A DNA stretch of 64,000 nt from NCBI RefSeq assembly GCF_964275005.1, contig NC_092693.1, positions 24,703,122 through 24,767,121 of the forward strand. Reading direction: 5' to 3'. A program made the position numbers and the translations under genes. The first letter of the stretch is position 1. Each line of letters opens with the position of its first letter. Under the pieces are notes generated by a model, which did no database searches, was not told the origin of the DNA, and saw nothing but the letters and a program-made list of their open reading frames with translations. Positions 25,701 to 33,319 of the stretch are shown here, one piece after another. The stretch is from Diadema setosum. Its lineage: Eukaryota > Echinodermata > Echinoidea > Diadematoida > Diadematidae.

Positions 25701-28700
25701 TAGACATAGATCTTTACCTGTGTTTACAAGAAGAGGCATAGATGATTATAAAAGTCAAATTGAAACTGTAGAAAAGCATTAATGACTGTCACAGTTTCTG
25801 CTTGTTGATGGTATTGCATACTGCAGGATGCAGGCTGCCCAGCTGGAGACAGGCTACTCCATCCTTGAGAAGGCAGTGAGTCTGGAGACAGATGAGCTTG
25901 GGGCTCGGGAGGAGCGCTTGATGGTTCTTTATGACCTCATCGCCAGCTGGAACAATGAGGTACAGTATGAGGCTGCCCTTTTTATCATGTATTTTCCCCC
26001 CAAAGGACAGAAGGAAGAAGATGAAGAAGCAAACAGCACTTTGCTTGCTCCAAGGAGAAAGTTCAAATTTGGGGGCAAATACAGTATGTCCCCCCAAAAA
26101 TTACAATCAGATTTTTGCATTGATAACTTCCAATGCGATTGAACTGTCTAAATGCTACTTCAAGGTGTTAAAATATAACATCTTCGCTATATTTTGAAAA
26201 AAAAAAAAACATTCAATTTGGTTAAGTGGTCACAGACAAATGTAGATATTTGTAACCCATGTCATGAGTCTGATTCTTCCAAGTTCAGCACTTGGATGCG
26301 CTTGGAACTCCATAATGTGTGAACAAAATGGACAGAACTTGGAGTAAAGGGATTCTTGACATGCTCTACAAAACTTCTCATTTCTCTTTGACCACTGAAG
26401 CAAATTGGATGAGGTTTTCTGTAAGATGTGGGTAATAAGTTATAGTTTCATACCCTGAACTTGTATTTGGATTGATTCAGTACTTTTAAAGTTATCAGTG
26501 TGAAGGGTCCCATTGTAATTTTTTTTTTTTTTTTTTTTTTTTTTTGTGGGGACATACGGTATTGTGTGAGAGTTCTCATATGGAGATTGCCCAATACCAT
26601 AAAGAGTGGCTCAAAGTATAAATCTATTTAAGGGCAAATGTTCATGTGATAGTTCTCATATAAAGATTGCCCAAAGATCACCAAAATGAGTGGCTCAAAG
26701 TATGACTCTAGGAGTGAATATTCATGCATTAGTTTTGATATGGAGATTGCTCAATCCCAAAATGAATGGCTGAAAGTATAAATTTTGGGACAAATATTTG
26801 TGTGAGAGTTCTCATATGGAGATTGCCCAGTCACCAAAATGAGTGTGATAATAGATTTAAAACCAGTGGTGGTAATATAGCATTACTATGATTGCCTCAC
26901 ACTACCTCTGATTAAATCAATAGTGAATGAAAAGATATAGGTAGCACCTTTAGTATGTCTCATTATGAATTAATCACTGCTTAGCAAATGGAATCACGTA
27001 TTAAAGTGCATCGATAGACTAGAATGATGGTTGTCATTTGTTTGTAGTGCGTGTTCATTTCACTTTTTGCTCACTTTATATTCCTTGTAATCGTAACAAA
27101 ACTATTACAAAAGGAAAAAAAATGAGGAGTAAATAAAGGACACTTCTTGGCATGTGTTTGTTTGTTTGTTTGTTTGTTTCCACCAGCTGCTCACCCTTCA
27201 TGACTGGATCACAACCAGGATGTTTCCCCAGCTACGCCCTTCCATCTCCTTTCGTCGTAAGGCCCTCGCCATCAGCGCCAAGTTCCTGGACAGGGGAGAG
27301 AGCTTTAAGGTGAGTATTTGCCCTGTAGGGAGACCCTTTTTTTTAGGGGGGGGGGGGAAGGGGGTGGGGGGGGGGGGCTTTTTCATAGGCATGATGGGCC
27401 GGGGGCTGGAGACTGAAGTTGCATTCAGAGTTTGTATCAAGGTGTATTTTAGTTGTTTAGCCTGTCAGCTTGCATTTTCATATTGGCATCCATGTTATGT
27501 TGTAGTAAATATGACTGATTGTATGTACAGTCAAACCCGCTCTAGTGACCACCTGTGCTTGTTTACTGCCTGCCCATAGTAACCACATGGACATCCCCCA
27601 CAAAGGGAACGTGTAGTGGAGAACCTGTTCGCTATGTACGCCTGCCCAGTGCGACCAACGATCACAGATTCAGATTCTTTTGGATGCCTGAAAAGTGTGT
27701 ACATTGACCGCTCAGTCAATGAGAGTAGGTCAGCTCAGTAATCTAGATTTTTCCATGAAGGTATAAGGGGAAAAAAAAAATCAACATGCAACAACCCTTT
27801 CAGGGTTTTCAAACCCAATGTCCCTCTTCAGGACTCAAGTGACAATGAACGAGAAATATCCCCATCATTATGTTGGTAATGCATAAATCCATGGTGGCCA
27901 GTTCTTACATAATGCCAACAACAATAATAGTTTAAACATATTCAACATACTTTCATACTTTAAAAATGCATGAATTTCATATCCTCTGCGTCAAATGAAA
28001 TGTTTCCTGGTTGAAAAGTGATGTGAACATATTACTATAGACACCATATATTTCTTGTGGTTTTAGTTTTTGTAAATTTTGCAAGCCTGGTGCTATTTGC
28101 AAATGAAAATAAGAAAGATATGAACTCTGATCTGTTTATTGCAGTACTCATAGCTAATTCAGGAAATTGTTTGGAAGTCATGATTTGTGAAAAATTAGAA
28201 GGGATGGTACAAAAGTAGTCATGGTGGTCATTTTGTATTGATGTTTTGTTTCTGGTTCACACAGTTGACTTCATATAGGTATTTAGTTTTAGGATACATA
28301 CATGTTTGTAATCATCTTGAACCCCCCCCCCCCCCCCCCACAAAAAAAGAAGTAATAAATAGATAACAAATCCATAGTACTGCCAACTGCATGGAATCTG
28401 TCTGCAGTGACCACCTGCCTATAACAGCCACATTTTGTATTTCGCTTGCGCTGTCGTCGGAGACAAGTTTTGATTGTACTTTGATATGATATGTTTAGAT
28501 ATTTAGTTTTCTTTTCTGTATGACAAAAGACAGCGTGGTATCAAAATAAGCACAGCAAGACTTGAGTTAAGAAATGCATGACAAACAAGACGATATTGGC
28601 TCTTATCTTTCTTTTCTTGCATCGGTGGGGCTTCACTGCAGGATGCTTGTTTTTTAAAGAATTAGATGTGCAGTGAATCATGACTCAGTGGCTGCCAATT

Positions 28701-31700
28701 TAGTAATGAAGGTTGTGAACTATGCCTTAAGTATTCACATTGATCGCATGACTGCTATTCATATTTCATGTGTCTGCAGTTCAAGCACGCATTCTCACTC
28801 ATGAAGCTGGCGTTCAATCTCAAGACATGGTATGTCCTGCGTGGAGACAATGAGCTGACGGCACGAGAGGCCATGGATCTGGGATTTGCAAGTCTCAAGG
28901 AGGCAAAGGGGATCTTTAAAGAGGTGATTGCCCCTCCCAACCTTTAGTCTGGTAGTTATGTGTCAGAGTGACCCTTGATGTTAATTATATTTGAAGCTTG
29001 TAGGCAACTCATCTCTAATGCACATTCAAGTCTTTGGAATATTTGTTGAAATTTGTGGATTTTTCATCACTGGTTGCAATGCCAGCTACAATCCAAGACA
29101 GGTCTGATAATGTAATGTATTGCAGGATACGGCTTTCTAAGGGGAAATTATTTGGATTAAAAGACATACCTTGGATTAGCTGTCCCTCTTCCTTACATTG
29201 TGTGCATATCATTGATTTTATGATCACACATCAAGAGTATCTAGCAAATTATAAAATCACTTCACTTGCACATATTCATCTGTGATAACTTTTCACCCCG
29301 TTAACTAAGCTGAACCCTTTCTGTGCCAGGAATTGTGAACAGTGTGTACAAAACTATGAAGTTTTCAGTGCCAGTAGGCACTCAAAGCACACACAGGGCT
29401 AAAGCACAGCAAATAGACACATGTAGAGGCAAGTACATTGGCATTGTAATGTCAGTGGTCACTAATTTGATTCCTAAGCTTGGAATGTATCTTAAGATCA
29501 GTTTAGTGACTCACAAGCACAGATGGACATTTTCCACTTGCAGTGTTTAAGATTTTATATCCTCTGGATCATTTTCACCATTGCACATATCTATTTTCAT
29601 TGTCCCAGAGAAAAACCAGCAGTGCCTTTGGGTTCAGGAGCAGCAGATGTAGAAATGTTCTCTATGTACAAGACCATGTTAGAAGCATTGATACCTGCTC
29701 TCTAATGGAAGATTAAAGATTGAACCAATTACCATTGCACCACCACACACTCTCTCATCACCTCTACACTTGTGGTGATAAAGATGTCCTCATTTATCTT
29801 GTGCTCTTAGGACAACTGTATTCCACAGGGCTTTACTAAAAGAAATGGCAGGAGAATCGATTAGATCATTTAGATAGTTAAGGTATCGCATGTAAGTTGC
29901 AAATGAGAGGTATGACAACTTAATTGATCGTCATTTCATTTCACTTGCTTCGTCTGACCTGGTTCTTCCAAGCATTGCTACACCCATTATCATTCTCTCT
30001 TTTCTCTGTATGCCTTTCTCTTCAGCTGAATGACAAAGGACACATTGCAGAGTGTTTGATGAATGAAGCCTTACTTGTTGGTGAAACAAAACAAGTGGAT
30101 GCTCTGGAGGTAGGTTATGGAAACTTCTTGATTATCTCCGCCAACGGAGGAGGTTATGTTTTCGTTACCGTTGGTTTGTTTGTTTGTTTGTTTGTTCGTT
30201 AGCTAGTTTGTCCGTGTTCAAAATAACTCAAAAAGTAGTAAACGGATTGGGATGAAACTTGCAGGAAAGGTTTAGAATGACACAAGTAACAGATGATTAA
30301 CTTTTGGTAGTGATCTGATAATTTTGGGGGGAATTTATGAAGGATTATTGATATTTTGGCAGGTAGGGTCAATGAACTTGGGAGTTTAGGCTGCGCGTGA
30401 GGTTTGCATGCGCGCACTAAAGTGCGTGCTCTAGTTTGTGCTATGGCAAGGCGCGCCCTGCAGCTGAGGGTTTATGACGTAACAAAGGCTTCTATATTGG
30501 GAAATCGGGCGACTTTCAGCACACAATGCTATACGTATGGGTGGAAATCACTGATATATGCAAGAACAAGATCAGTGGTGGAAATGAGCTGCACGCTTGG
30601 CAGAGGTCTGCGTTTTTAGAGCGCTTTTCTAGTTTGTAAATAGAATTAGCTGGAGCGGGATGGAAAGTAGGCTATGACAGCATTTGATACATGTCCTGTT
30701 TTGAACTTTGTTTCTTTGTACAGAAATGCGGTAATGATATTTTTAATTTTTCATGATTGTTTTGGAATTTACATTAATATAGGTGAAGTGTCTGGTGAGA
30801 ACGTGCCTGTTGGAGTTTAAATGGTACTTCGTTAATTTGATATTATGCCAGCAGCATGCTACAACAACCAAGTTTTGCATTTCGCCTTGGAAAAAAACTA
30901 TCAATGAAACATGATAACTGGTATTTAATGGAATATTTGTTGCAGTTCTGGATCACATAGGAAATATGCCTGTACATTAGGAGCAATGAAAATGTCTCGA
31001 CTCACTTGTCAGATTAACAATTCCTTTTCCTGATCGTATGTCTGTACTAGGCAAAATGACACATTCCATTTATACATAACTTCACATAACATTCTTGAGA
31101 ATTCAGTGTGTGATTCTCCTAATGAAACAGTATCCCTCAGCAATGTCTTCATGAAATTATTCCTTCTCATACTGTGACAGTTAAGCAACAGTAGGTAATA
31201 AACTGTGTGGTATGATCAAGGCAGCTGAAGTGTAAAATACAGAACATTGTGATTAATCTCTATATTGATATAGTACAGGTAAATTGTATGTTGTGCTGAT
31301 ACCTACTGTAGTGTAAACACAAAAATTTTCCAGGTACATTAACTTTCGTATATTTCGCACTTCTTTCTCAAACTGTAATTCTGGTTAGCGCGAATTCTAA
31401 AATATCTTCACAGTTTCTTTGGCACATTTTGAATGGGTTTACAACTGCGTAGCGTGAATTCATGAACCCGCAAATATGTTTTTGAGCCGCTCAATGCGAA
31501 AAACTAATTGCATGAAAATATCAATGTTTAAGGTATACTGCCACAAATACTCAGAGAATAATCGTCTCACCACCATGTGAGAGCTTGCTAAACCTCACTC
31601 AATATTCTCCTGAACATGTTTTCCCCCCCTCCCTTGCAGCTTCACAAGCAGGCAGAGGAGCTGTGCCTGGAGGCCTATGGTGAGATGAGCGTCCTTGCCA

Positions 31701-32281
31701 GCCGCCTCTTTACCAACACTGGTATCCTGCTGGAGGAGATGAACATGAGGGAGGAGGCCTATGATTATTTCCTCCGAGCCAGGGATGTGAAAGTTGCGGT
31801 GAGTTTTTGTTTTCTTTTTGTTTCTTTTGTCTTGTTTTGTTTTGTGCAGGATTCAGATAGATCTCTCAGAGAGATGATTCAGCTTCCTCTATCTTTAAAT
31901 GATTTTTTTAGAATGCATATGCTGATACTCTTTCTGTGTATCTACCGTGTCTGTATTATTAATACACACATGGTTTAAAACTGTCCTCCACCTTTCGTGA
32001 TGAATGTAGATTATGTGCAGCATTCTATTTTTCTGTAATCGAAAGTGGAAACTTTTTAAAAAGTATTCTTTGTTTTTTAATGAACATTTTTGTGACAATG
32101 GCATTACTAACAGAGACTGTCTGCTAGATAAATGACAATAGATTTATGGATTGCTTTTTTGCAGGTGTTTGGCAAGGAGCATCCCCAGACACAGAGGTTG
32201 GACAGGGTCCTAAAAGAGGATGAGTATGCTGCCATCGCAAGGCGAAGAAATACCATCATTGATGACAATCAGCACTACTAG
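2635..32281 (+). CDS. DUF4062-NACHT-TPR STAND-type NTPase (22 exons, 1024 aa)
   Basis: Predicted exons: 2635-2847, 3774-3842, 5241-5347, 11996-12129, 12983-13116, 13653-13745, 14292-14578, 15329-15440, 16472-16579, 17282-17455, 19489-19676, 20212-20390, 21058-21217, 22511-22619, 24427-24555, 25045-25163, 25827-25959, 27187-27309, 28780-28923, 30026-30109, 31640-31798, 32165-32281. Every junction has AG/GT signals, phases agree, and the sum is 3075 nt including the TAG stop. Domains: MGCGSS N-terminus; DUF4062 at about residues 49-250 (IRIFVSSTFRDFHAERELF, SVTEMEI); NACHT-like P-loop NTPase with Walker A GGPGTGKSS (318-326) and Walker B VIIIIDALNQ (410-419); helical region, then TPR-like repeats to the end. 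Closest relatives known to me are TEP1, NWD1 and NPHP3, and proteins often labelled 'TPR repeat-containing protein DDB_G0287407-like'. The orthologue name is uncertain. Such proteins act as oligomerising NTPase switches; the ligand is unknown. Confidence 0.9.
2877..3084. mobile_element. TA-flanked MITE, CTGTAAAAGTGG family
   Basis: The ends are TA-CTGTAAAAGTGGATATTTTC and GAAAATTTCCACGTTTACAG-TA, with TA at 2875-2876 and 3085-3086. The interior is rich in TTTTCGCG-type motifs. At least four relatives lie in the window (24052, 31309, 44856, 50086). TA flanks suggest a Tc1/mariner-type source. Confidence 0.7.
4507..4686. mobile_element. Tc1/mariner (pogo/Tigger-like) MITE
   Basis: CAGTGTACTCCCGTTATAAC is inverted at the right end as GTTATAACGGGAGTCCACTG, with TA on both sides. 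The CAGTGGACTCCCGTTATAAC terminus is characteristic of pogo/Tigger-type elements. A relative lies at 54214-54398. Confidence 0.75.
4717..4881. mobile_element. 165-bp foldback MITE, GGGCCCGTTGCATAAAA family
   Basis: The left end (4717-4742) CCAGGGGCCCGTTGCATAAA and right end (4856-4881) are exact inverses over 26 bp. The inner parts (TAACTTTGCCATCCA and TGGATGGCAAAGTTA) also pair. A second, diverged copy lies at 53735-53899. It contains no coding sequence. Confidence 0.8.
5348..11891. other. large intron 3 of the DUF4062-NACHT gene
   Basis: About 6.5 kb of AT-rich intron. I see a purine run at 7871-7900, a dispersed repeat at about 9230-9475 and a short hairpin at 10207-10265 (AACTGTGATCCA...TGGATCACAGTT). 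No exon-like segment or RNA gene was recognised. Confidence 0.5.
9230..9475. repeat. dispersed repeat, copy 1
   Basis: GTGGCCCAAAATGAAAAGAA and following sequence recur at about 46193-46385 in PEDS1 intron 2, as do GCCACCAAACGATAGCC-like and GTGGCCCAACATCAA segments. The class is unknown; no terminal repeats were identified. Confidence 0.55.
11892..11995 (+). repeat. 52-bp tandem duplication containing the intron 3 acceptor
   Basis: Positions 11892-11943 and 11944-11995 appear identical, each ending in a polypyrimidine tract and CTGCTCTGTAG. Only the second AG joins exon 3 to exon 4 in a frame that stays open. Splicing at the first AG would bring a stop codon (S-E-E-V-stop). Confidence 0.9.
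12522..12571. repeat. 25-bp tandem duplication in intron 4
   Basis: GCAAGCATATTCAAGATCAC plus CTTTT is repeated exactly twice, with period 25. Confidence 0.85.
14292..17455 (+). CDS. exons 7-10: NACHT-like NTPase core
   Basis: Exon 7 (residues 251-345) runs from VFDFFQKRITEQYPLDD through an AHESFMKNRSACVLGR linker to the Walker A P-loop GGPGTGKSSIMARVAE; Lys324 and Ser325 are the nucleotide-binding pair. Exon 8 has VGWHVFYHFVGAVPGSPNL, the FHFVG-type strand seen after the P-loop in TEP1, NPHP3 and NWD proteins. Exon 9 ends with Walker B VIIIIDALNQ (Asp415). Exon 10 carries LTWLPSKLAPQVRCIFSM, corresponding to the 'W-L-P...V-R-I-S' sensor strand of this family. The exon sequence is visibly more GC-rich than the introns. 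Confidence 0.9.
14600..14900 (+). mobile_element. LINE 3'-end fragment (non-LTR retrotransposon)
   Basis: From 14621 the + strand encodes RLWNSFPSFPCETDKLDHFK followed by ASLKTHIFHQAF. This is the conserved 'LWNSLP...F K..LKTHLF' C-terminus of CR1/L2/Rex1-type reverse transcriptases. The downstream AT-rich tail is presumed 3' UTR. The fragment is strongly 5'-truncated and lies in intron 7 in the same orientation as the host gene. The exact clade and right boundary were not determined. Confidence 0.65.
16784..16831. repeat. ATTT/poly-T joined to poly-G
   Basis: Five ATTT-type units pass into about 18 T and then 12 G. The same T-run-to-G-run junction recurs at 20139-20161. Confidence 0.85.
16997..17205 (-). 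mobile_element. foldback, probable Penelope-like terminal remnant
   Basis: GTTGAATCAAGAAACCGGAA (17044 on) is inverted near 17170-17198 (GTTTCTTGATTCAAC). The interior carries CTTCTTCAGGCGAATGATGC and, at the left, TTCTGATCATCCAGTAGAAG. Read on the minus strand this resembles the terminal-repeat region of Penelope-like elements, as does the better copy at 23089. The family call is inferred. Confidence 0.4.
17546..18160. mobile_element. nested foldback MITEs in intron 10
   Basis: A hairpin occupies 17546-17717, with arms from AAGCAAATAATCAAC to GTTGATTATTTGCTT and inner arms around ACAAACTATCACTTCC / GGAAGTGATAGTTTGT. A second, tight hairpin lies at 17882-17963: GTGCGTTGCACTGTGGTCTA and its inverse around a 16-base loop. 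TTCCACAT motifs at 17723 and GTGTGGAAT near 18003 suggest an outer inverted pair. Confidence 0.6.
18554..19157. mobile_element. TIR element of about 600 bp in intron 10
   Basis: CGGTACAACAAAAGGATCAG followed by AAAGTCG near 18560-18586 is inverted as CGACTTTCGGATCCTTTTGT (19120-19139) followed by TGTGGCGGGT. The interior is unlike the surrounding AT-rich intron. Superfamily not recognised. Confidence 0.6.
19489..24555 (+). CDS. exons 11-15: helical/winged-helix part of the NACHT module
   Basis: Exon 11 encodes VRETLGKYNKKLDAEQMANL and SSQNPLWLSVACEELRVFG, the 'N-P-L-W-L' lid-helix signature of TEP1/NPHP3-like NACHT proteins. Exon 12 (LLAQVFDRFEEENGGNLLV) and exon 13 (KWSRVFRGLKPFLRPFGESG, RLDFYHRSLSKAV) resemble the winged-helix segment, where 'LRFYHRS' is the usual motif. 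Exon 14 has YFKTTLGADDDEQYSWWHTK. Exon 15 has EYPFHLSVINDEKRLADFLT. Sub-domain boundaries are inferred. Confidence 0.82.
21440..22213. mobile_element. piggyBac-like non-autonomous element
   Basis: TTAA-CCCTAATCAGGCTGGG at the left is exactly inverted as CCCAGCCTGATTAGGG-TTAA at the right. TTAA target duplication plus a CCCT-initial inverted repeat is the piggyBac signature. Just inside each end are G- and C-runs (GGGGCGGAATCCGCCCC). The interior has no transposase. Sequence near 22090-22135 (GGCGTCGCTTGTGCCGATTT, CGCGATCGCGCG) resembles the inverse of the duplicated element at 59.5-60.8 kb, so the two are probably related. Confidence 0.75.
22634..22725. mobile_element. small TTAA-CCC MITE
   Basis: TTAACCCATTGAGGACGG near 22639 is partly inverted near GTCTTCACCAAGTTAA. 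The same family is clearer at 47875-47966 (CCCGTTGAAGACA...TGTCTTCAACGGG). Confidence 0.45.
23089..23591 (+). mobile_element. Penelope-like element fragment with inverted terminal arms
   Basis: Two arms of about 152 bp (23089-23240 and 23441-23591) are nearly exact inverses. Between them the + strand encodes SAVYSHLNSSNHTFDNKDVI and, a little further on, WFERGVKEFISIKREEPSLN. This is the C-terminal end of the GIY-YIG endonuclease region of Penelope-like retroelements ('RWFERgvKEAI.ik.e.PSLN'). It is a 5'-truncated, non-functional fossil in intron 14. Inverted flanking pLTRs are known for this class. Confidence 0.65.
24052..24321. mobile_element. TA-flanked MITE, CTGTAAAA family, internally duplicated
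   Basis: TA-CTGTAAAACGATATATTCGC and TTGTTTTACAG-TA are the ends. A segment of about 65 bp starting AATTGCCACTGACGTCCAGT is present twice in tandem (about 24131-24195 and 24196-24260). Same family as 2877-3084. Confidence 0.7.
25045..32281 (+). CDS. exons 16-22: C-terminal TPR-like helical repeats and stop
   Basis: Residues 733-1024 are almost entirely amphipathic helices. The clearest TPR is in exons 21-22: SRLFTNTGILLEEMNMREEA followed by YDYFLRARDVKVAVFGKEHP, which has the A/L-x-N-G-x-L...A-x-x-Y-x-A spacing and the 'GxxHPxT' ending seen in NPHP3 and kinesin-light-chain TPRs. Earlier repeats (exons 16-19) are weaker. The protein ends RRRNTIIDDNQHY. In STAND NTPases the C-terminal repeats usually sense the ligand or partner. 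The 3' UTR is not defined; no AATAAA appears soon after the stop, and the first candidate I noticed is at 37271. Confidence 0.82.
26519..26847. repeat. poly-T run and diverged 80-bp tandem array
   Basis: About 27 T residues (26519-26545) are followed by four units, each with an AGTTCTCATATGGAGATTGC-like core, at 26571, 26651, 26731 and 26817 (period 80-86). The units differ at many positions, so the array is old. It lies in intron 17. Confidence 0.75.
27528..28477. mobile_element. CAGTCAAACCCGC-type DNA element
   Basis: The left end TA-CAGTCAAACCCGCTCTAGTGACC recurs at 37455 with the following roughly 200 bp (ATCACAGATT..., GGTCAGCT). A CTGCAGTGACCACCTGCC segment and a diverged inverse of the terminus (GTTTTGATTGTA) near 28467-28478 may mark the right end. 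Poly-C (28322-28339) interrupts it. Boundaries are uncertain. Confidence 0.45.
30126..30640. mobile_element. CTCCGCCAACGGAGG-type dispersed element
   Basis: It starts near ATTATCTCCGCCAACGGAGG with a GTTT-repeat tract and ends near GGCAGAGGTCTGCG...GCGCTTTTCTAGTTTG. I recall this start/end pair as a common short element of marine invertebrate genomes; its class is not certain. It lies in intron 20. Confidence 0.5.
31309..31540. mobile_element. diverged CTGTAAAA-family MITE
   Basis: GTGTAAACACAAAAATTTTC at the left and an approximate inverse (GAAAATATCAATGTTTAAGG) at the right, with CGCGAATTC/TTCGCAC-type interior motifs as in 2877-3084. More diverged than the other copies. Confidence 0.45.
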
Positions 32282-32954
32282 CGTCACCCCCTGCATATAT
32301 ATATATATATGACTTCATGAGCTGTCTTCTGCAGGAAACCTTGAGCCTACATATCTTGGTGTCTTACCAAGTAGGAATATGGCATTCTTGTCTTTTCCTG
32401 CTTCTCTGTGTTTGATATTTAAGAAGGCCGATGAACATGCTGTGTAGTTTAAACCTTAGATATAGATTGGTCAATCGTTGGACGAACTTTCAGAATATGA
32501 AGCTGTATCATAATTGTTTGATCTCATTATGAAGATACTCCCCTTTCCCCTTTTGTCTTAATGTTTCTATATTGTTTTAATGGTATCTGGCCATTCAGTA
32601 ACTTGCAAGCTTGAAGGCATTATTGTTTTGCAGAATTTGTTTGTGTAGCCACACACTGACATTATCATTTAGCAGAACATGTTGGCAGTATTTTTTTAGT
32701 GACACATATTGATATTATTGTTGAATGACACAATTTTATTTTCCTCCCTAAGGAGGAATGAGCAAGCAAATAACAAGAATGAATGAAACCAAATATATGC
32801 AGAAGTATCTCATGTGTTTTACATAAGTTCATATAGCTAGGGTAAGATGTTAAAAAAGTGACTTACTCACCTGCATTTACTCTTGGATTTACACAACTCT
32901 GTGTTAAAGTAACCAAGTGTCTTTCCCATCATGGTTCAAAAGATTTTCACTGGT

Positions 32955-33319
32955 TTAAAGGGGAAGGCTAGTAACTGATCAGTGGGAATCAGTGGAAATG
33001 CTGGGAGGTGATTGTTCCAATCCTTATGGGATTCATTCAAGAGTTCATTGTATATCTATTGTTGTGTGAAAATGATTTGCTTCAGAACGGTCTCATATTC
33101 AAGTAATGTGCAGATTAATGCTCCGTCACTGACCAGGGACGCTAACCTGGAAGCATTAAACTGCACATTACTTGAATATGAGACCATTCTGAAGCAAATC
33201 ATTTTCACACAACAATAGATATACAATGAACTCTTGAATGAATCCCATAAGGATTGGAACAATCATCTCCCATCATTTCCACTGATTCCCACTGATCAGT
33301 TACTAGCCTTCCCCTTTAA
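32955..33319. mobile_element. near-perfect TTAA foldback MITE
   Basis: TTAA-AGGGGAAGGCTAGTAACTGA at the left is inverted as AGTTACTAGCCTTCCCCT-TTAA at the right. The two arms, each about 160 bp, differ at only a few positions around a short centre near 33120-33155. As a result both strands encode almost the same meaningless peptide. It starts 674 bp after the DUF4062-NACHT stop codon and may be transcribed in the 3' UTR. Confidence 0.88.

Noticed and set aside
33012-33262. Two frames on opposite strands with almost the same peptide (MFQSLWDSFKSSLYIYCCVK)
   Set aside because: This is produced by the palindromic arms of the TTAA foldback, not by genes.
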